A stretch of 32,498 nucleotides of DNA from an uncultured Clostridia bacterium (GCA_934254835.1 CAKQMI010000020.1:1-32498); one strand, 5' to 3'. Positions 1-8,333 are shown, numbered from the stretch's first letter. The notes: generated by a model not told the origin, from the letters alone. Made by a program: numbers and translations.

Positions 1-76
1 TATCCGTAGCTCAGTTGGATAGAGCACCGGCCTCCGACGCCGGGTGTCGAGGGTTCGACTCCCCCCGGGTACACCA
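1..76 (+). tRNA. tRNA-Arg (anticodon CCG), 5' base cut off by window edge
   Basis: Decodes the arginine codon CGG. The cloverleaf is visible: D stem GCTC/GAGC, anticodon stem CCGGC (27-31)/GCCGG (39-43), seven-base loop with anticodon CCG at 34-36, T loop TTCGACT (54-60), and an encoded CCA tail at 74-76. The acceptor 3' strand is CGGGTAC (66-72). Its partner strand in the window starts at tRNA position 2, so the expected G1 lies just outside. The T stem has an A50-C64 mismatch. TadA and ArgRS genes in the same window act on the arginine CGN decoding box. Confidence 0.95.
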
Positions 77-224
77 GTGGCGTTGTCTTTTGGCAACGCC
101 ACAGTTATATTTGCTGTTCGGCAAGTTGAATTGCCTCGCAGTTAAATTTTGCTTTGCAAAGTTATATTTTCACTTCGTGAAAGATGAGGCAAATATAATA
201 TCACTTTTAGCCAACGGCTAAAAA
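77..224. repeat. Array of miniature hairpins with AGTTATAT-type spacers
   Basis: A chain of short palindromes starts directly after the tRNA CCA. The first is a 9-bp stem GTGGCGTTG/CAACGCCAC (77-102). Then come TTGC/GCAA (111-124), TGC/GCA (132-140), TTTGC/GCAAA (148-160), TTTCAC/GTGAAA (168-182) and TTTTAGCC/GGCTAAAA (205-223). They are separated by variants of one 8-base word: AGTTATAT (103-110 and 160-167), AGTTGAAT (124-131) and AGTTAAAT (140-147). A longer-range inverted repeat also exists, because the GAGGCAAATATA segment near 186-197 can pair with TATATTTGC (108-114) or TTGCCTC (131-137). No coding potential is seen. The first hairpin might also end the tRNA transcript, although no T tract follows it. 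Confidence 0.75.
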
Positions 225-277
225 TATTACTTTGACATAAGCCAAAATTTCACCGCCAAAGGCAATACCGTTTTTTT

Positions 278-313
278 AAAAAAAGTGCTCCGCTCAATAA
301 TGGCGCGGAGCAC
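278..313 (-). terminator. Rho-independent terminator of the small membrane protein gene
   Basis: A perfect 9-bp stem, GTGCTCCGC (285-293) with GCGGAGCAC (305-313), is followed on the minus strand by seven T (278-284). It lies about 75 bp past the stop codon at 389. Confidence 0.85.
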
Positions 314-388
314 AAATATTAAGTTTTCCGTTACTTGCCCAAAACAAAGGGCAAATATTATACCCGAGGCATATCGCCAAAAGCGGTA

Positions 389-754
389 TTAAAGATCGCT
401 CTTTTCCTCGGGGGCGTCGGCGCGTGCCGATTGTGCGACGTTTTTGATTGCGGGAGACAAATCCTCGCTTGCCTCGTTGATGACGGGTACGCTTTCGTTC
501 TTGACGTAGGTCAAGAGTTCACGACGGAAGCCGAAAATCATAAGCATCCCGCCGATAGCCATCATCGGAAGCCCGATAAACGCAAGGAAGAAGAGTTTGG
601 GCATTTCGCCGGTCTGATTTGCCATGTGCTTGAAGAAGTTGGCAAAACCCGCTATTGTAAGCGCGAGCCCGACCACCAAGACGATGATGCCGACGATTTT
701 CAAAATCTTTTTGGTTTTTTCATGTTTTGCAAGTCTCATTTCTTTCTCGTTCAT
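389..754 (-). CDS. Small two-helix membrane protein of unknown function
   Basis: A 121-residue protein that I do not recognise. A short charged N-terminus (residues 1-19, Lys/Glu rich) is followed by two hydrophobic helices, about 20-42 and 53-75, with a short loop between. A 45-residue hydrophilic C-terminal tail ends in acidic and alanine-rich sequence. No Cys and no catalytic motif are present. The start is supported by a GGAG site seven bases upstream. It forms its own transcription unit, with a promoter at 839-867 and a terminator at 278-313, separated from the upstream lipoprotein gene by that gene's terminator. The layout suggests an integral membrane protein with both ends on the same side. 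The function is unknown. Confidence 0.75.
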   Translation of the reverse strand: MNEKEMRLAKHEKTKKILKIVGIIVLVVGLALTIAGFANFFKHMANQTGEMPKLFFLAFIGLPMMAIGGMLMIFGFRRELLTYVKNESVPVINEASEDLSPAIKNVAQSARADAPEEKSDL

Positions 755-838
755 AATTTCTCCGTTTAGTCAGCCGTTTTTGGAGAGTTTTCGCTCCGCA
801 AGCAGGTGACTTTTGTGTGGTATTTATTTCTTTATTTT

Positions 839-867
839 ATGATAACATATTTCGATTGAACTTTCAA
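839..867 (-). promoter_or_regulatory. Sigma-A-like promoter for the gene at 389-754
   Basis: On the minus strand, TTGAAA (862-867), a 17-bp spacer and TATCAT (839-844). The predicted transcript has an 80-base untranslated leader before the ATG at 754. A small GGAG/CTCC hairpin can form in that leader near 780-797, but I recognise no riboswitch. Confidence 0.6.
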
Positions 868-984
868 TATGGTTTATTAAAGAAAACTTTTTTTATTTTT
901 GGGCAAAGACAAGAGTAATACGAATATGGTCTTGCTTCCGCATTTTTGACGAAAATTTGTTGCGCCCAAGGTCAACTTTGCATT

Positions 985-1016
985 AAAAAACCTTCGGTTG
1001 TCCCGAAGGTTTTTTG
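985..1016 (-). terminator. Terminator of the foldase-like lipoprotein gene
   Basis: Stem CCTTCGG (991-997) with CCGAAGG (1003-1009), extended by A6/T6 flanks. It sits about 10 bp beyond the stop codon at 1026. On the minus strand the hairpin is followed by six T. Confidence 0.88.
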
Positions 1017-1025
1017 TGCGGTGGT

Positions 1026-2855
1026 TTATTTTACACCCAGCGATTTTTTGAGTTCTTTCAAAGTCTTGTCCCACACTTTTTTATTGCGAGAAATTGACTT
1101 ATCCTTGTTGGCGTTGATTGCGCCCTGCGCGTCGATTTGGTAGCGCGCCTCGGTGTTTTTGGACTTGAGATCTTGGACGATGACGTCTTTCAATGTTTGG
1201 TCTTTGTCGTTCTCGTCGTCATAGCGACCATAGTAAACGGTATATTTAAGGGGAATTTCATTTTCCTTCTCGACTTTCGTCGCGTCGTAAGGAATGTAAC
1301 TTACGAACATAAAATGAATGCCGTAGTCGGTGACGCAATAGTCATACGAGCCCAATCCGTTTTTGACAAGGTCTCTTCCGAGTTTGGTAAATTCCTCGAC
1401 ATAAGACGATTCTTTGCCCTCGGGAGTAATGAGGTAACCGTTGCCGTTGCCGGTGATGGCGTTTTTGCTGTTGGTATTGAACATGCCGTTGTCGTCGTTG
1501 AACATATAGACGTACTTCGTGGCGATTTCGCGTTGTTCTTCAAACGATTTGTCCTTAAGTTCGTTTTTGAGTTCCTCAATAACTTCCAACACATCAAATT
1601 CCTTAATCTCGCCTGCCTTTTCGTGGCCTTTTTCATAGACTTCGTAAGGGCGCGCGTTGCATGTATCTTTCGTGCAGTACTTGTTGGGATCCTTGCTGTC
1701 CTTTTGCGCTTTTTTGCAATCTTCGCAAACCGCTTCGGGATCGTAGTCAAGGTTGGACTTTCTGACTTTAATGCCTTTTGCGAGTGCTTCGCGGAACGCC
1801 TTGACAAGTTCCTTGTCATCTTGTCCCGCTTTGTAGTTTTTAAGCGCGGTCGTTTGCTCGTCGCTAAACTTGAACAAAATGTTGAAGACGTAGCCGTAGC
1901 CTTGCTCAGACTTCGGGTGATACACCGTGCTGTTCAAGGACGAGGTGATTGCGTTTTTGTAGTTCGTTTCGGTATCGACGCTGAATTTTTCTTTGTTGAG
2001 CAAAATATATTTTTCGTATTCCGCCTTGATAACTTTGTCCTTCGGTTCGAAATCGGTATCGAACTTTCTCTTATACTTTGCGATAAGTTGAGTTTCGTAA
2101 GCGGCGTCAAGGTAGTACTCATACGACTTATAGTTGTCGGCAAGTTGCTTTTTGAGTTCATTCAGAGCCTTGGGGATATAGTCGGCTTTGCCCTCGACCT
2201 TGTTGAGTTCGTCCCATTCTTTTGCGGTGTACAAATTTTCGTACGGTTTATCGAAGAACTTAATTTCGGCTTTTGCGGGGTCTAAAGGTTTGTTATATTC
2301 GACCTCGGCGTCCTTTTTGGCGGGACGAGTGGGACGAGCGGTGATTTTATTGGTCTCGTCGATTTTATCTTCTTCTTTTTCGTCCTCGGTAGCGGTGTCT
2401 TTTTGAGCGTTGCTTCTTTCTTTCCAAAGGTCCTCAAAAACCTGCTTGTACCACTTTGCCATGGACTCGTTCGCGCTCTTGACCGCCTCGTTCTTTTCGA
2501 CGTCGGTCAAAAGTTCGGACACAGGGGTGGTGTTGGCAACGCCTTTTTCTTTTGCGATTTTGTCACGGACGTACAAAATCAAAAGTTTGCGCTGGGAAAG
2601 GGACGTCAAAATAGTGTCCGCCGCCTCGTCAACGGAATATCCGTAATAGTAAACGTAATAGTAGGCAAGCGAATTGAACGACTCCTTAAACTCGCCCTTG
2701 GTGACCGTGGACGTAAGCCCCGCATAATTCACCGTGGCAAGCACCTGATTGTAGTCGCGCTCCTCGTTCTTCGTGATGACGTCGCAACCCGCAAATACGG
2801 TGATTGCGAGAATCGTCACAAGTATAAATGCCAATATTTTCTTTTTATTCATCAT
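1026..2855 (-). CDS. PrsA/SurA-like foldase lipoprotein with split parvulin domain
   Basis: A 609-residue predicted lipoprotein. The N-terminus has two Lys-rich residue clusters, a hydrophobic stretch and a lipobox ending at Cys24 (FAGC), so it should be anchored outside the membrane. Residues 50-105 resemble a SurA-type chaperone segment. Residues 320-365 (YVFNILFKFSDE) and 451-523 (a Gly-rich stretch, then YGIHFMFVSYIP) resemble the two halves of a parvulin (PpiC-type) prolyl isomerase, separated by about 90 residues. That insert carries four Cys at 377, 380, 394 and 399. A Lys/Glu-rich low-complexity stretch covers 150-185. The position downstream of pth-mfd supports the PrsA-like reading. 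The AAGGAG site lies three bases from the first ATG and six from the second (2852), so the second Met may be the true start. Isomerase activity is not proven by the residues I can see. Confidence 0.8.
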   Translation of the reverse strand: MMNKKKILAFILVTILAITVFAGCDVITKNEERDYNQVLATVNYAGLTSTVTKGEFKESFNSLAYYYVYYYGYSVDEAADTILTSLSQRKLLILYVRDKIAKEKGVANTTPVSELLTDVEKNEAVKSANESMAKWYKQVFEDLWKERSNAQKDTATEDEKEEDKIDETNKITARPTRPAKKDAEVEYNKPLDPAKAEIKFFDKPYENLYTAKEWDELNKVEGKADYIPKALNELKKQLADNYKSYEYYLDAAYETQLIAKYKRKFDTDFEPKDKVIKAEYEKYILLNKEKFSVDTETNYKNAITSSLNSTVYHPKSEQGYGYVFNILFKFSDEQTTALKNYKAGQDDKELVKAFREALAKGIKVRKSNLDYDPEAVCEDCKKAQKDSKDPNKYCTKDTCNARPYEVYEKGHEKAGEIKEFDVLEVIEELKNELKDKSFEEQREIATKYVYMFNDDNGMFNTNSKNAITGNGNGYLITPEGKESSYVEEFTKLGRDLVKNGLGSYDYCVTDYGIHFMFVSYIPYDATKVEKENEIPLKYTVYYGRYDDENDKDQTLKDVIVQDLKSKNTEARYQIDAQGAINANKDKSISRNKKVWDKTLKELKKSLGVK

Positions 2856-2911
2856 ATACTCCTTGCGGAATTGTAAATTGTTTTGTCGTACATAAAAAAA
2901 CTGTACACCAT

Positions 2912-2940
2912 ATTATATATTATTACCTAAAATTAGGCAA
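2912..2940 (-). promoter_or_regulatory. Promoter of the foldase-like lipoprotein gene
   Basis: On the minus strand, TTGCCT (2935-2940), a 17-bp spacer and TATAAT (2912-2917). It lies in the 140-bp gap after mfd, so this gene can be transcribed independently of the upstream run. No terminator is evident behind mfd. Confidence 0.75.
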
Positions 2941-2995
2941 ACGTTTTTTATATATTTTCCTTTTTGCGTTTTTTGCGTTTTTTTGTCGGGTTTCG

Positions 2996-5900
2996 TCAGG
3001 ATTTTTGCGTGATAAGCAGGAAGTTTATCATCTTTTCGACAACTTGCTCGACAGTCAGCCCCTTGGTGTTGAACAAAAGTTGCGGGGGAACGGTCGCCGT
3101 CAGCACCACGTCTTCGGTGAGTTTCGTCACGGCGGACAGCAGATTTTGCTCCTTGAAAACGCCGGCGTCGCGGAATACGAAAGACGCGCCCTTTTTCGTT
3201 GCAATGATTTTTTCGACGTCGTATTCTCCCGCAAGACTTTTCAAAAGCGCGATGTCGATAAGGTTTTTGAGGGGTGCGGACACCGGTCCGTATACGTCGG
3301 AAAGCGCGCTTATCAGTTCGTCGCGGTCTTTCACGCTCGTGACCTCGGATATCCTTTTGTATACCCTGATTTTGTCGCCCTCGCTGACGTAGTCCTCGGG
3401 AACGTAGGCGTCCACGTCGATTTTGATGAGCACGTTGCTTTCTTTTTTGACACCGCCGTTTTTGATTTCCTCGACGGTTTCTTTCAGTATCTTGCTGTAA
3501 AGTTCGTAGCCGACCTTTTCGATGTGTCCGTGTTGCTCGGCGCCGAGGAACGTCCCCGCTCCCCTGATTTCGAGGTCGCGCAAAGATATCTTGAATCCAC
3601 TGCCGAAATCGCTGAATTCCGTGAGTGCGGTAAGCCTTTTCACGGCGTCGTCGGTCAGGACTTTGTTCAACCGCGTCGTGAAATATGCGTGCGCCAGCGC
3701 ACCGCTTCGCCCGACTCTGCCTCTTAGTTGATAAAGCGTCGATAAACCGAATCGGTCGGCGTCGATGACGAAAAGCGTGTTGGCGTCGGGCAGGTCAATG
3801 CCGTTTTCGATGATTGTCGTCGCCACAAGCACGTCCGCCTCGCGCTGATAAAACGCCGTCATTCGGCGGTCAAGCTCGCCCGAACCCATTTGCCCGTGCG
3901 CCACCATAACCCGCGCTTTGTTGTCCACGAGTTTTCGCACCTTTTCGGCAAACGCCTCGATATTTTCGACGTAATTATACAAAATAAAGACTTGCCCGCC
4001 TCGGTTGATTTCGCGCATTATCGCATCTTTCATCAGACCGTCGCTGTACTCCACAACGTAGTTTTGCACGGGCAAACGGTTTTTCGGCGGGGTTTCCAGA
4101 AGACTTATGTCCCTGACTCCGCTTAACGCAAGATTGAGCGTGCGAGGTATCGGCGTTGCGGTGAGCGTCAAGACGTTGACGTCCTTTTTCACCGTTTTCA
4201 GTTTTTCTTTGTGCTCCACGCCGAACCGCTGTTCCTCGTCCAAAATCAACAGCCCCAAATCGTGGAACGCAACGTCCTTCGACAGTATGCGGTGGGTGCC
4301 CACGACAATGCTGATGACGCCGTCCTCCACCTCTTTTAGCGCGCGGTCGATTTCCTTGTCCGATTGAAGCCTTGACAACAGCACCGTCTTTATCCCAAAG
4401 CCCTGAAGCCTTGCGTTCAGCGTGTTGAAGTGCTGTTTTGCAAGTATGGTCGTCGGGGCGAGAATGGCGACTTGTTTGTTGTCCATCACCGTCTTGAACG
4501 CGGCGCGGAACGACACCTCGGTTTTGCCGTAGCCGACGTCACCGCACACGAGCCTGTCCATGACGCGCCCTTTTTCCATATCCTCTTTTATCTCGCGGAC
4601 GGCGCGGTCTTGGTCGTCCGTAAGGTCGTATTCGAAGTTTTCCTCGAACTCGCGTTGCCACGGCGTATCGGGGGAATAAACAAAGCCTTTTTGCTTCTCG
4701 CGCTCACGATAAAGTTTCAACAAATCAAAGGCGAGTTTTCGTATCGAAGCCTTGGCTTTTTCCTTGGTTTTTTTGAATTCGTCACCGCCGAGTTTATTGA
4801 GTTTCGGAGTTTCTCCGCCCGCGAATTTCGTCAGCATATCCATCTGGTCGATGGGCACGAAAAGTTTGCCTCCGTCACGGTATCTCAGCACCACGTAGTC
4901 GCGCGTTATCCCGTTGACAGTGATACGGTCAGAGCCTTCGCAAACGCCTATTCCGTGTTGTTCGTGTACGACGTAATCTCCCGCTTTCAGTTGGATAAAC
5001 CCCGTTTTTGGCTTGCTTAACTCCTTTTTCTGTCCGATTTTGCCAAAAAGTTCGTCCATTCCCAAAACGACGAGTTTGGCTTGGTGATATATAAATCCGA
5101 CGCGTATCGAGGCTTTTGTCGCAATGATTTTACTGCGTGAAAAGTCCTCGTCGCACTCGGCGTAAACGTCGTTTTCTTTCAGGTTTTTCACCACGTTTTT
5201 CGCGCGGTTTGCGTCACCGCAACAAAGCATTATGCGATACCCCGACGCATTGAAATTTTTGACGTCGGTATACAGCACGTTGCGGTCGAAATAATACTTT
5301 GTCGGTTGTTGTGATTTCAGCGTGAACAGCGCGTTCGACTCGAACACGGGATTGAGTGCGCTGAGTTGCTGGAACGCAAGCCTTTTCATCACCCTTATAT
5401 ACGTCAGGGCGTAGGCGCGCGTCAAAATCGACTCCTTATGAACGGGCAAAACCTCACCGCCGTCAACAAGGCTTTTTACGCGGGACGAATGTTCCTTTTC
5501 CAGAAGTTCCAGTTTGTCGTACAGTAGTTTCGGCTCGTCCACGATGACCGTTGCGTCACGAGGGAGATAGTCGAAAATCACACTGCGGTTTTCGATAAAC
5601 GGCGTTATCCACACAAGATTGCGGTCGTTCGGATTGAGTTCCAACCTTCCGATTACGTCGTCGATGACGTCGTTTGCGCTTCCGCTTGTCGTGCGGTGCT
5701 TTTTCAGTTTTTCGATGATTTTGTCCGCTTCTTCGCGCGTCAGCAACACGTCGGTTGCGGGCGAAAACGTGATATGCTCGATTTCTTTCACGCTTTCCAT
5801 CGTGTCGGGGCGGAAATACTTTATGCTTTCGACGATATCGTCAAAGTAGTTTATCCTTATCGGGTATTCGCTTGCAAGAGGATATACGTCCAGCACGTCG

Positions 5901-6415
5901 CCACGCAGGGAAAACGTGCCCTTGTCCGACGCGACGTCGGCACGGGTGTATCCCATTTTTATCAGTTTGTCCGCCACCTTTTCAGGCGAATGTTCCTCTT
6001 CCTTAATAAGGGTGACGTGCGCCGATTTGAAGACGTCGACGTTTGGATAATATTGCAAAAGTGCCTCGGCGGGAATGACCGCGATATCGACTTTGTTTTG
6101 TAAAATTTTGGACAACGCCTCAACTCTTCTGCCGATAAGTCCGTCCGAGCCCGCCTTGCGATTTAGCAATACGTCGTCCTTGTCGGGGATAAGCACGACG
6201 CGGTCGCCGACATAGGCTTTCAATCGTTCGTATGCGGTTTCTCCCGCAAGCCTATCCGACACAATCAGCAGTTTAACGCCGTAAATTGCACTTGTAACGT
6301 GGTTTTTTGCTCCTTGGACAAGTGAAAACGCCGTGGTGGCTTTGCCACCCCGTACCGCGTCGAGAAGGTTTTTGAAATCTCCTTTTAAGTTTTCGAGCTT
6401 TAAAAAGTCGTACAT
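2996..6415 (-). CDS. mfd: Transcription-repair coupling factor Mfd
   Basis: A superfamily 2 translocase that removes RNA polymerase stalled at DNA lesions and recruits UvrA for nucleotide excision repair. The protein has 1139 residues, normal for the family. Visible parts in order: a UvrB-like N-terminal module; a CarD-like RNA-polymerase interaction domain around 472-532 (KAGDYVVHEQHGIGVCEG); Walker A GDVGYGKT near 625-632; DEEQ box near 727; TATPIPRT near 752; GRVGRSG near 900; and a C-terminal TRCF domain of about 130 residues. The start has an AAAGG site five bases upstream and lies 19 bp after the pth stop. The pth-mfd order is common in Bacillota. Confidence 0.98.
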   Translation of the reverse strand: MYDFLKLENLKGDFKNLLDAVRGGKATTAFSLVQGAKNHVTSAIYGVKLLIVSDRLAGETAYERLKAYVGDRVVLIPDKDDVLLNRKAGSDGLIGRRVEALSKILQNKVDIAVIPAEALLQYYPNVDVFKSAHVTLIKEEEHSPEKVADKLIKMGYTRADVASDKGTFSLRGDVLDVYPLASEYPIRINYFDDIVESIKYFRPDTMESVKEIEHITFSPATDVLLTREEADKIIEKLKKHRTTSGSANDVIDDVIGRLELNPNDRNLVWITPFIENRSVIFDYLPRDATVIVDEPKLLYDKLELLEKEHSSRVKSLVDGGEVLPVHKESILTRAYALTYIRVMKRLAFQQLSALNPVFESNALFTLKSQQPTKYYFDRNVLYTDVKNFNASGYRIMLCCGDANRAKNVVKNLKENDVYAECDEDFSRSKIIATKASIRVGFIYHQAKLVVLGMDELFGKIGQKKELSKPKTGFIQLKAGDYVVHEQHGIGVCEGSDRITVNGITRDYVVLRYRDGGKLFVPIDQMDMLTKFAGGETPKLNKLGGDEFKKTKEKAKASIRKLAFDLLKLYREREKQKGFVYSPDTPWQREFEENFEYDLTDDQDRAVREIKEDMEKGRVMDRLVCGDVGYGKTEVSFRAAFKTVMDNKQVAILAPTTILAKQHFNTLNARLQGFGIKTVLLSRLQSDKEIDRALKEVEDGVISIVVGTHRILSKDVAFHDLGLLILDEEQRFGVEHKEKLKTVKKDVNVLTLTATPIPRTLNLALSGVRDISLLETPPKNRLPVQNYVVEYSDGLMKDAIMREINRGGQVFILYNYVENIEAFAEKVRKLVDNKARVMVAHGQMGSGELDRRMTAFYQREADVLVATTIIENGIDLPDANTLFVIDADRFGLSTLYQLRGRVGRSGALAHAYFTTRLNKVLTDDAVKRLTALTEFSDFGSGFKISLRDLEIRGAGTFLGAEQHGHIEKVGYELYSKILKETVEEIKNGGVKKESNVLIKIDVDAYVPEDYVSEGDKIRVYKRISEVTSVKDRDELISALSDVYGPVSAPLKNLIDIALLKSLAGEYDVEKIIATKKGASFVFRDAGVFKEQNLLSAVTKLTEDVVLTATVPPQLLFNTKGLTVEQVVEKMINFLLITQKS

Positions 6416-6434
6416 TTCCGCCTTTTTATTTTTG

Positions 6435-7010
6435 TCATTCGGGCTTAAACCCGTTGACGTTTCTCATCAGTTTATCAAAGTCACGGTCTCTTAAATACGT
6501 CAAAAGTTCCTTGGTGACAAAGTCCGTCGACGCATCGACCAGCGTCTTGTTTTCGCCCTTGACTTTTGACAGCACCACGTTGTAAAGAGGCACGTCGCCG
6601 TGCTCGAACCCGGTGCCTATGCGGATACGCTTGAACGAAGTGTTGCCGTTCAGGCACTCGACAATATTTCGCATGCCGTTGTGGGTGCCGGCACTTCCCC
6701 CGTTTCTGGCGCGGATTGTGCCGATTGCGATATCGACGTCATCGTAAATCACCAAAATTCCGTCCGCCGACTCCTTATATTTCCCCATCAGTTCCCTGAC
6801 CGATTCGCCCGAAAGATTCATGTATGTTTCGGGTTTTGCAAGGACGATGCGCGTCCCGCTCACGTTCGTAACGGCGGTTTTTGCCTTGCACTCGGTGTGC
6901 GAAAACCTGACGCCCAACTCTTTTGCAAGTTTGTTGACGACGTCAAAGCCCATGTTGTGATAGGTATTTTTATAACTTAGTCCTTTGTTGCCAAGACCGA
7001 TGATAATCAT
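6435..7010 (-). CDS. pth: Peptidyl-tRNA hydrolase
   Basis: Cleaves the ester bond of peptidyl-tRNA released from stalled ribosomes, so the tRNA can be reused. The 191-residue length fits the Pth family. Key positions are visible: Asn8 in GLGNKG, catalytic His18 in TYHNMGFD, Asn65 in KPETYMNLSG, Asp90/91 in YDDVD, and His110-Asn111 in GGSAGTHNGMRNI. The usual GNPG is GNKG here. A strong AAAGGAC site lies four bases before the ATG. It sits between tadA (31-bp gap) and mfd (19-bp gap), consistent with one transcript. Confidence 0.97.
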   Translation of the reverse strand: MIIIGLGNKGLSYKNTYHNMGFDVVNKLAKELGVRFSHTECKAKTAVTNVSGTRIVLAKPETYMNLSGESVRELMGKYKESADGILVIYDDVDIAIGTIRARNGGSAGTHNGMRNIVECLNGNTSFKRIRIGTGFEHGDVPLYNVVLSKVKGENKTLVDASTDFVTKELLTYLRDRDFDKLMRNVNGFKPE

Positions 7011-7041
7011 TTTTGTCCTTTCCTAAAAGCGACCGCTTATT

Positions 7042-7488
7042 TTATTTATTTCGTTTTTTCTTGAAGTAGTTTGTCAGGAGCGCACCGCACTCGTCTTTCA
7101 TTATACCGCCCTCGACGTAAAGCCTGTGATTGAACCGCTTGTCCGTCGGGAGGTTGTAAAGAGTACCGCAACAACCCGCCTTTTGGTCGTACGCGCCGAA
7201 GTACACCGCCTTTAATCTGCTGTTGATGAGCGCGCCCGCGCACATTGCGCACGGTTCGAGCGTCACGTACATTTCGCAATCGGACAGATACCACCCGAGT
7301 TTTTCGTTGGCGTTTTTCAGCGCGACCATTTCCGCGTGCGACAATGCCGAATTGTCCCGCTCTTTTCTGTTGTTGCCCTCGGCAATAATTTCGTCGTTCA
7401 AGACGATCACCGCGCCTATGGGCACTTCGTCGAAAGATTCCGCCTCTTTTGCGAGCTCGATTGCGCGGAGCATAAATTTTTCATCCAT
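7042..7488 (-). CDS. tadA: tRNA-specific adenosine deaminase TadA
   Basis: Converts A34 to inosine in the anticodon of tRNA-Arg(ACG), so that one tRNA reads CGU, CGC and CGA. The 148-residue protein has the zinc and catalytic motifs of the deaminase fold: His51-Ala-Glu53 (SHAEMVAL) and Pro79-Cys80-x-x-Cys83 (EPCAMCAGA), plus the early GAVIV and GNNR segments. The start overlaps the end of the M14 peptidase gene by 73 bases. Met6 (7473) is an alternative start with a shorter overlap. The ribosome site is weak (GGTGA about eight bases upstream). The tRNA-Arg(CCG) at the window start reads the one CGN codon that inosine cannot. Confidence 0.95.
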   Translation of the reverse strand: MDEKFMLRAIELAKEAESFDEVPIGAVIVLNDEIIAEGNNRKERDNSALSHAEMVALKNANEKLGWYLSDCEMYVTLEPCAMCAGALINSRLKAVYFGAYDQKAGCCGTLYNLPTDKRFNHRLYVEGGIMKDECGALLTNYFKKKRNK

Positions 7489-8297
7489 AACTCGTCACCG
7501 ATTTTTGCAAGGATTTCGGGCGTATTTTCAAGGATTTTCACAAATTCCGCCGTGCAATTGCGCGAAATCGGGTGAGAAAGCGAGTCGTCGCCAAGTTCAA
7601 CCGTAATCGAAAAACCGAATTTGTTTTTCAAAAACCAGTCCTTGTATCCGCCCGTGCTGTTGTCGCTACGTCTTGCGCAAAGCCCCGTTGCAGTTTCCAT
7701 CATTTTAACATAATTTTTATAACTTTTCAATTTTTTATAGCCATAATAGATAAGATTTCCTTTGGTATGCAGACACACGGACGAAAAAAAGCGGTATTTT
7801 TTTGTGAGATTTGCAAGCGCAAGCGTTTCGGGTTCGGAAAGCGGACGCTCGCCGACGTAGTTTTCGGGGGACGGAAAAAACACGTTGCTTTCGCCTTTTT
7901 TGAAGTCCGCCGGGAAATTGACGTTCAGGTCAACCGCCCTTCCGTTTGCTTTCCACTTTGAAAAATCCGTTGAACCGCCGTTGACTTTTTTCAAAAAATC
8001 ACGCGCTCTTTCGGGCGCGCTGTCAAGCGAATGTTTTACGAGCATCGCCCCGTCGGGGTTGACAAGCGGAACAAAGCATATTGCACTCAAATTTTCGTCA
8101 TAATTCTGAAATAACCGAAAAACCACCTCGGCGGTCACACATTCCCTTGCGTGGATTCCGCCAAAAATCAGCGTGCGTGGCTCGCCACGCCCTTTTACGA
8201 GCGCAAAAATTTCCCGCCCGAACAAACTTTTGCCCGCGGAAAAAACGTTCTTTTCGGTTTTTAAGTCGGAAAATAAATCGTCGTAAGCATAAATCAT
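7416..8297 (-). CDS. M14-family zinc peptidase, possibly gamma-D-glutamyl-diamino-acid type
   Basis: A 293-residue single-domain metallocarboxypeptidase. Zinc ligands and the catalytic residue are visible: His49 and Glu52 in GGIHARECVT, His177 in VCLHTKG, and Glu234 in ITVELGDD. NPDG (80-83) is also typical of M14. At the substrate-binding site the usual DLNRNF is DLNVNFPADF (123-132), so the C-terminal-carboxylate-binding Arg is replaced by Val. A DLNxxFPA pattern without that Arg is what I recall from bacterial gamma-D-Glu-Dap peptidases, which suggests peptidoglycan peptide hydrolysis. No signal peptide is seen, so it is likely cytoplasmic, as in muropeptide recycling. The start is uncertain: the nearest AAGGA is 19 bases upstream. 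The last ~24 residues overlap tadA and look unconserved. Confidence 0.82.
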   Translation of the reverse strand: MIYAYDDLFSDLKTEKNVFSAGKSLFGREIFALVKGRGEPRTLIFGGIHARECVTAEVVFRLFQNYDENLSAICFVPLVNPDGAMLVKHSLDSAPERARDFLKKVNGGSTDFSKWKANGRAVDLNVNFPADFKKGESNVFFPSPENYVGERPLSEPETLALANLTKKYRFFSSVCLHTKGNLIYYGYKKLKSYKNYVKMMETATGLCARRSDNSTGGYKDWFLKNKFGFSITVELGDDSLSHPISRNCTAEFVKILENTPEILAKIGDELWMKNLCSAQSSSQKRRNLSTKCP

Positions 8298-8333
8298 ACG
8301 ACATTTTATGAAAAAATCCTTTTTGCGGTGAAA

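Noticed and set aside
77..224. CRISPR array
   Set aside because: Spacer words are 8 bases and the variable units are short palindromes. There are no 20-40 base repeats and no cas genes. The same holds for 18996-19077 and 30180-30300.
1..388. Prophage or integrative element inserted at the tRNA-Arg gene
   Set aside because: No integrase and no repeated tRNA 3' end are found downstream. The region holds only the hairpin array and a terminator.
1137..2285. Long plus-strand open frame antisense to the foldase-like lipoprotein
   Set aside because: Val/Phe-rich translation without a ribosome site. The minus-strand gene has a signal peptide, promoter and terminator.
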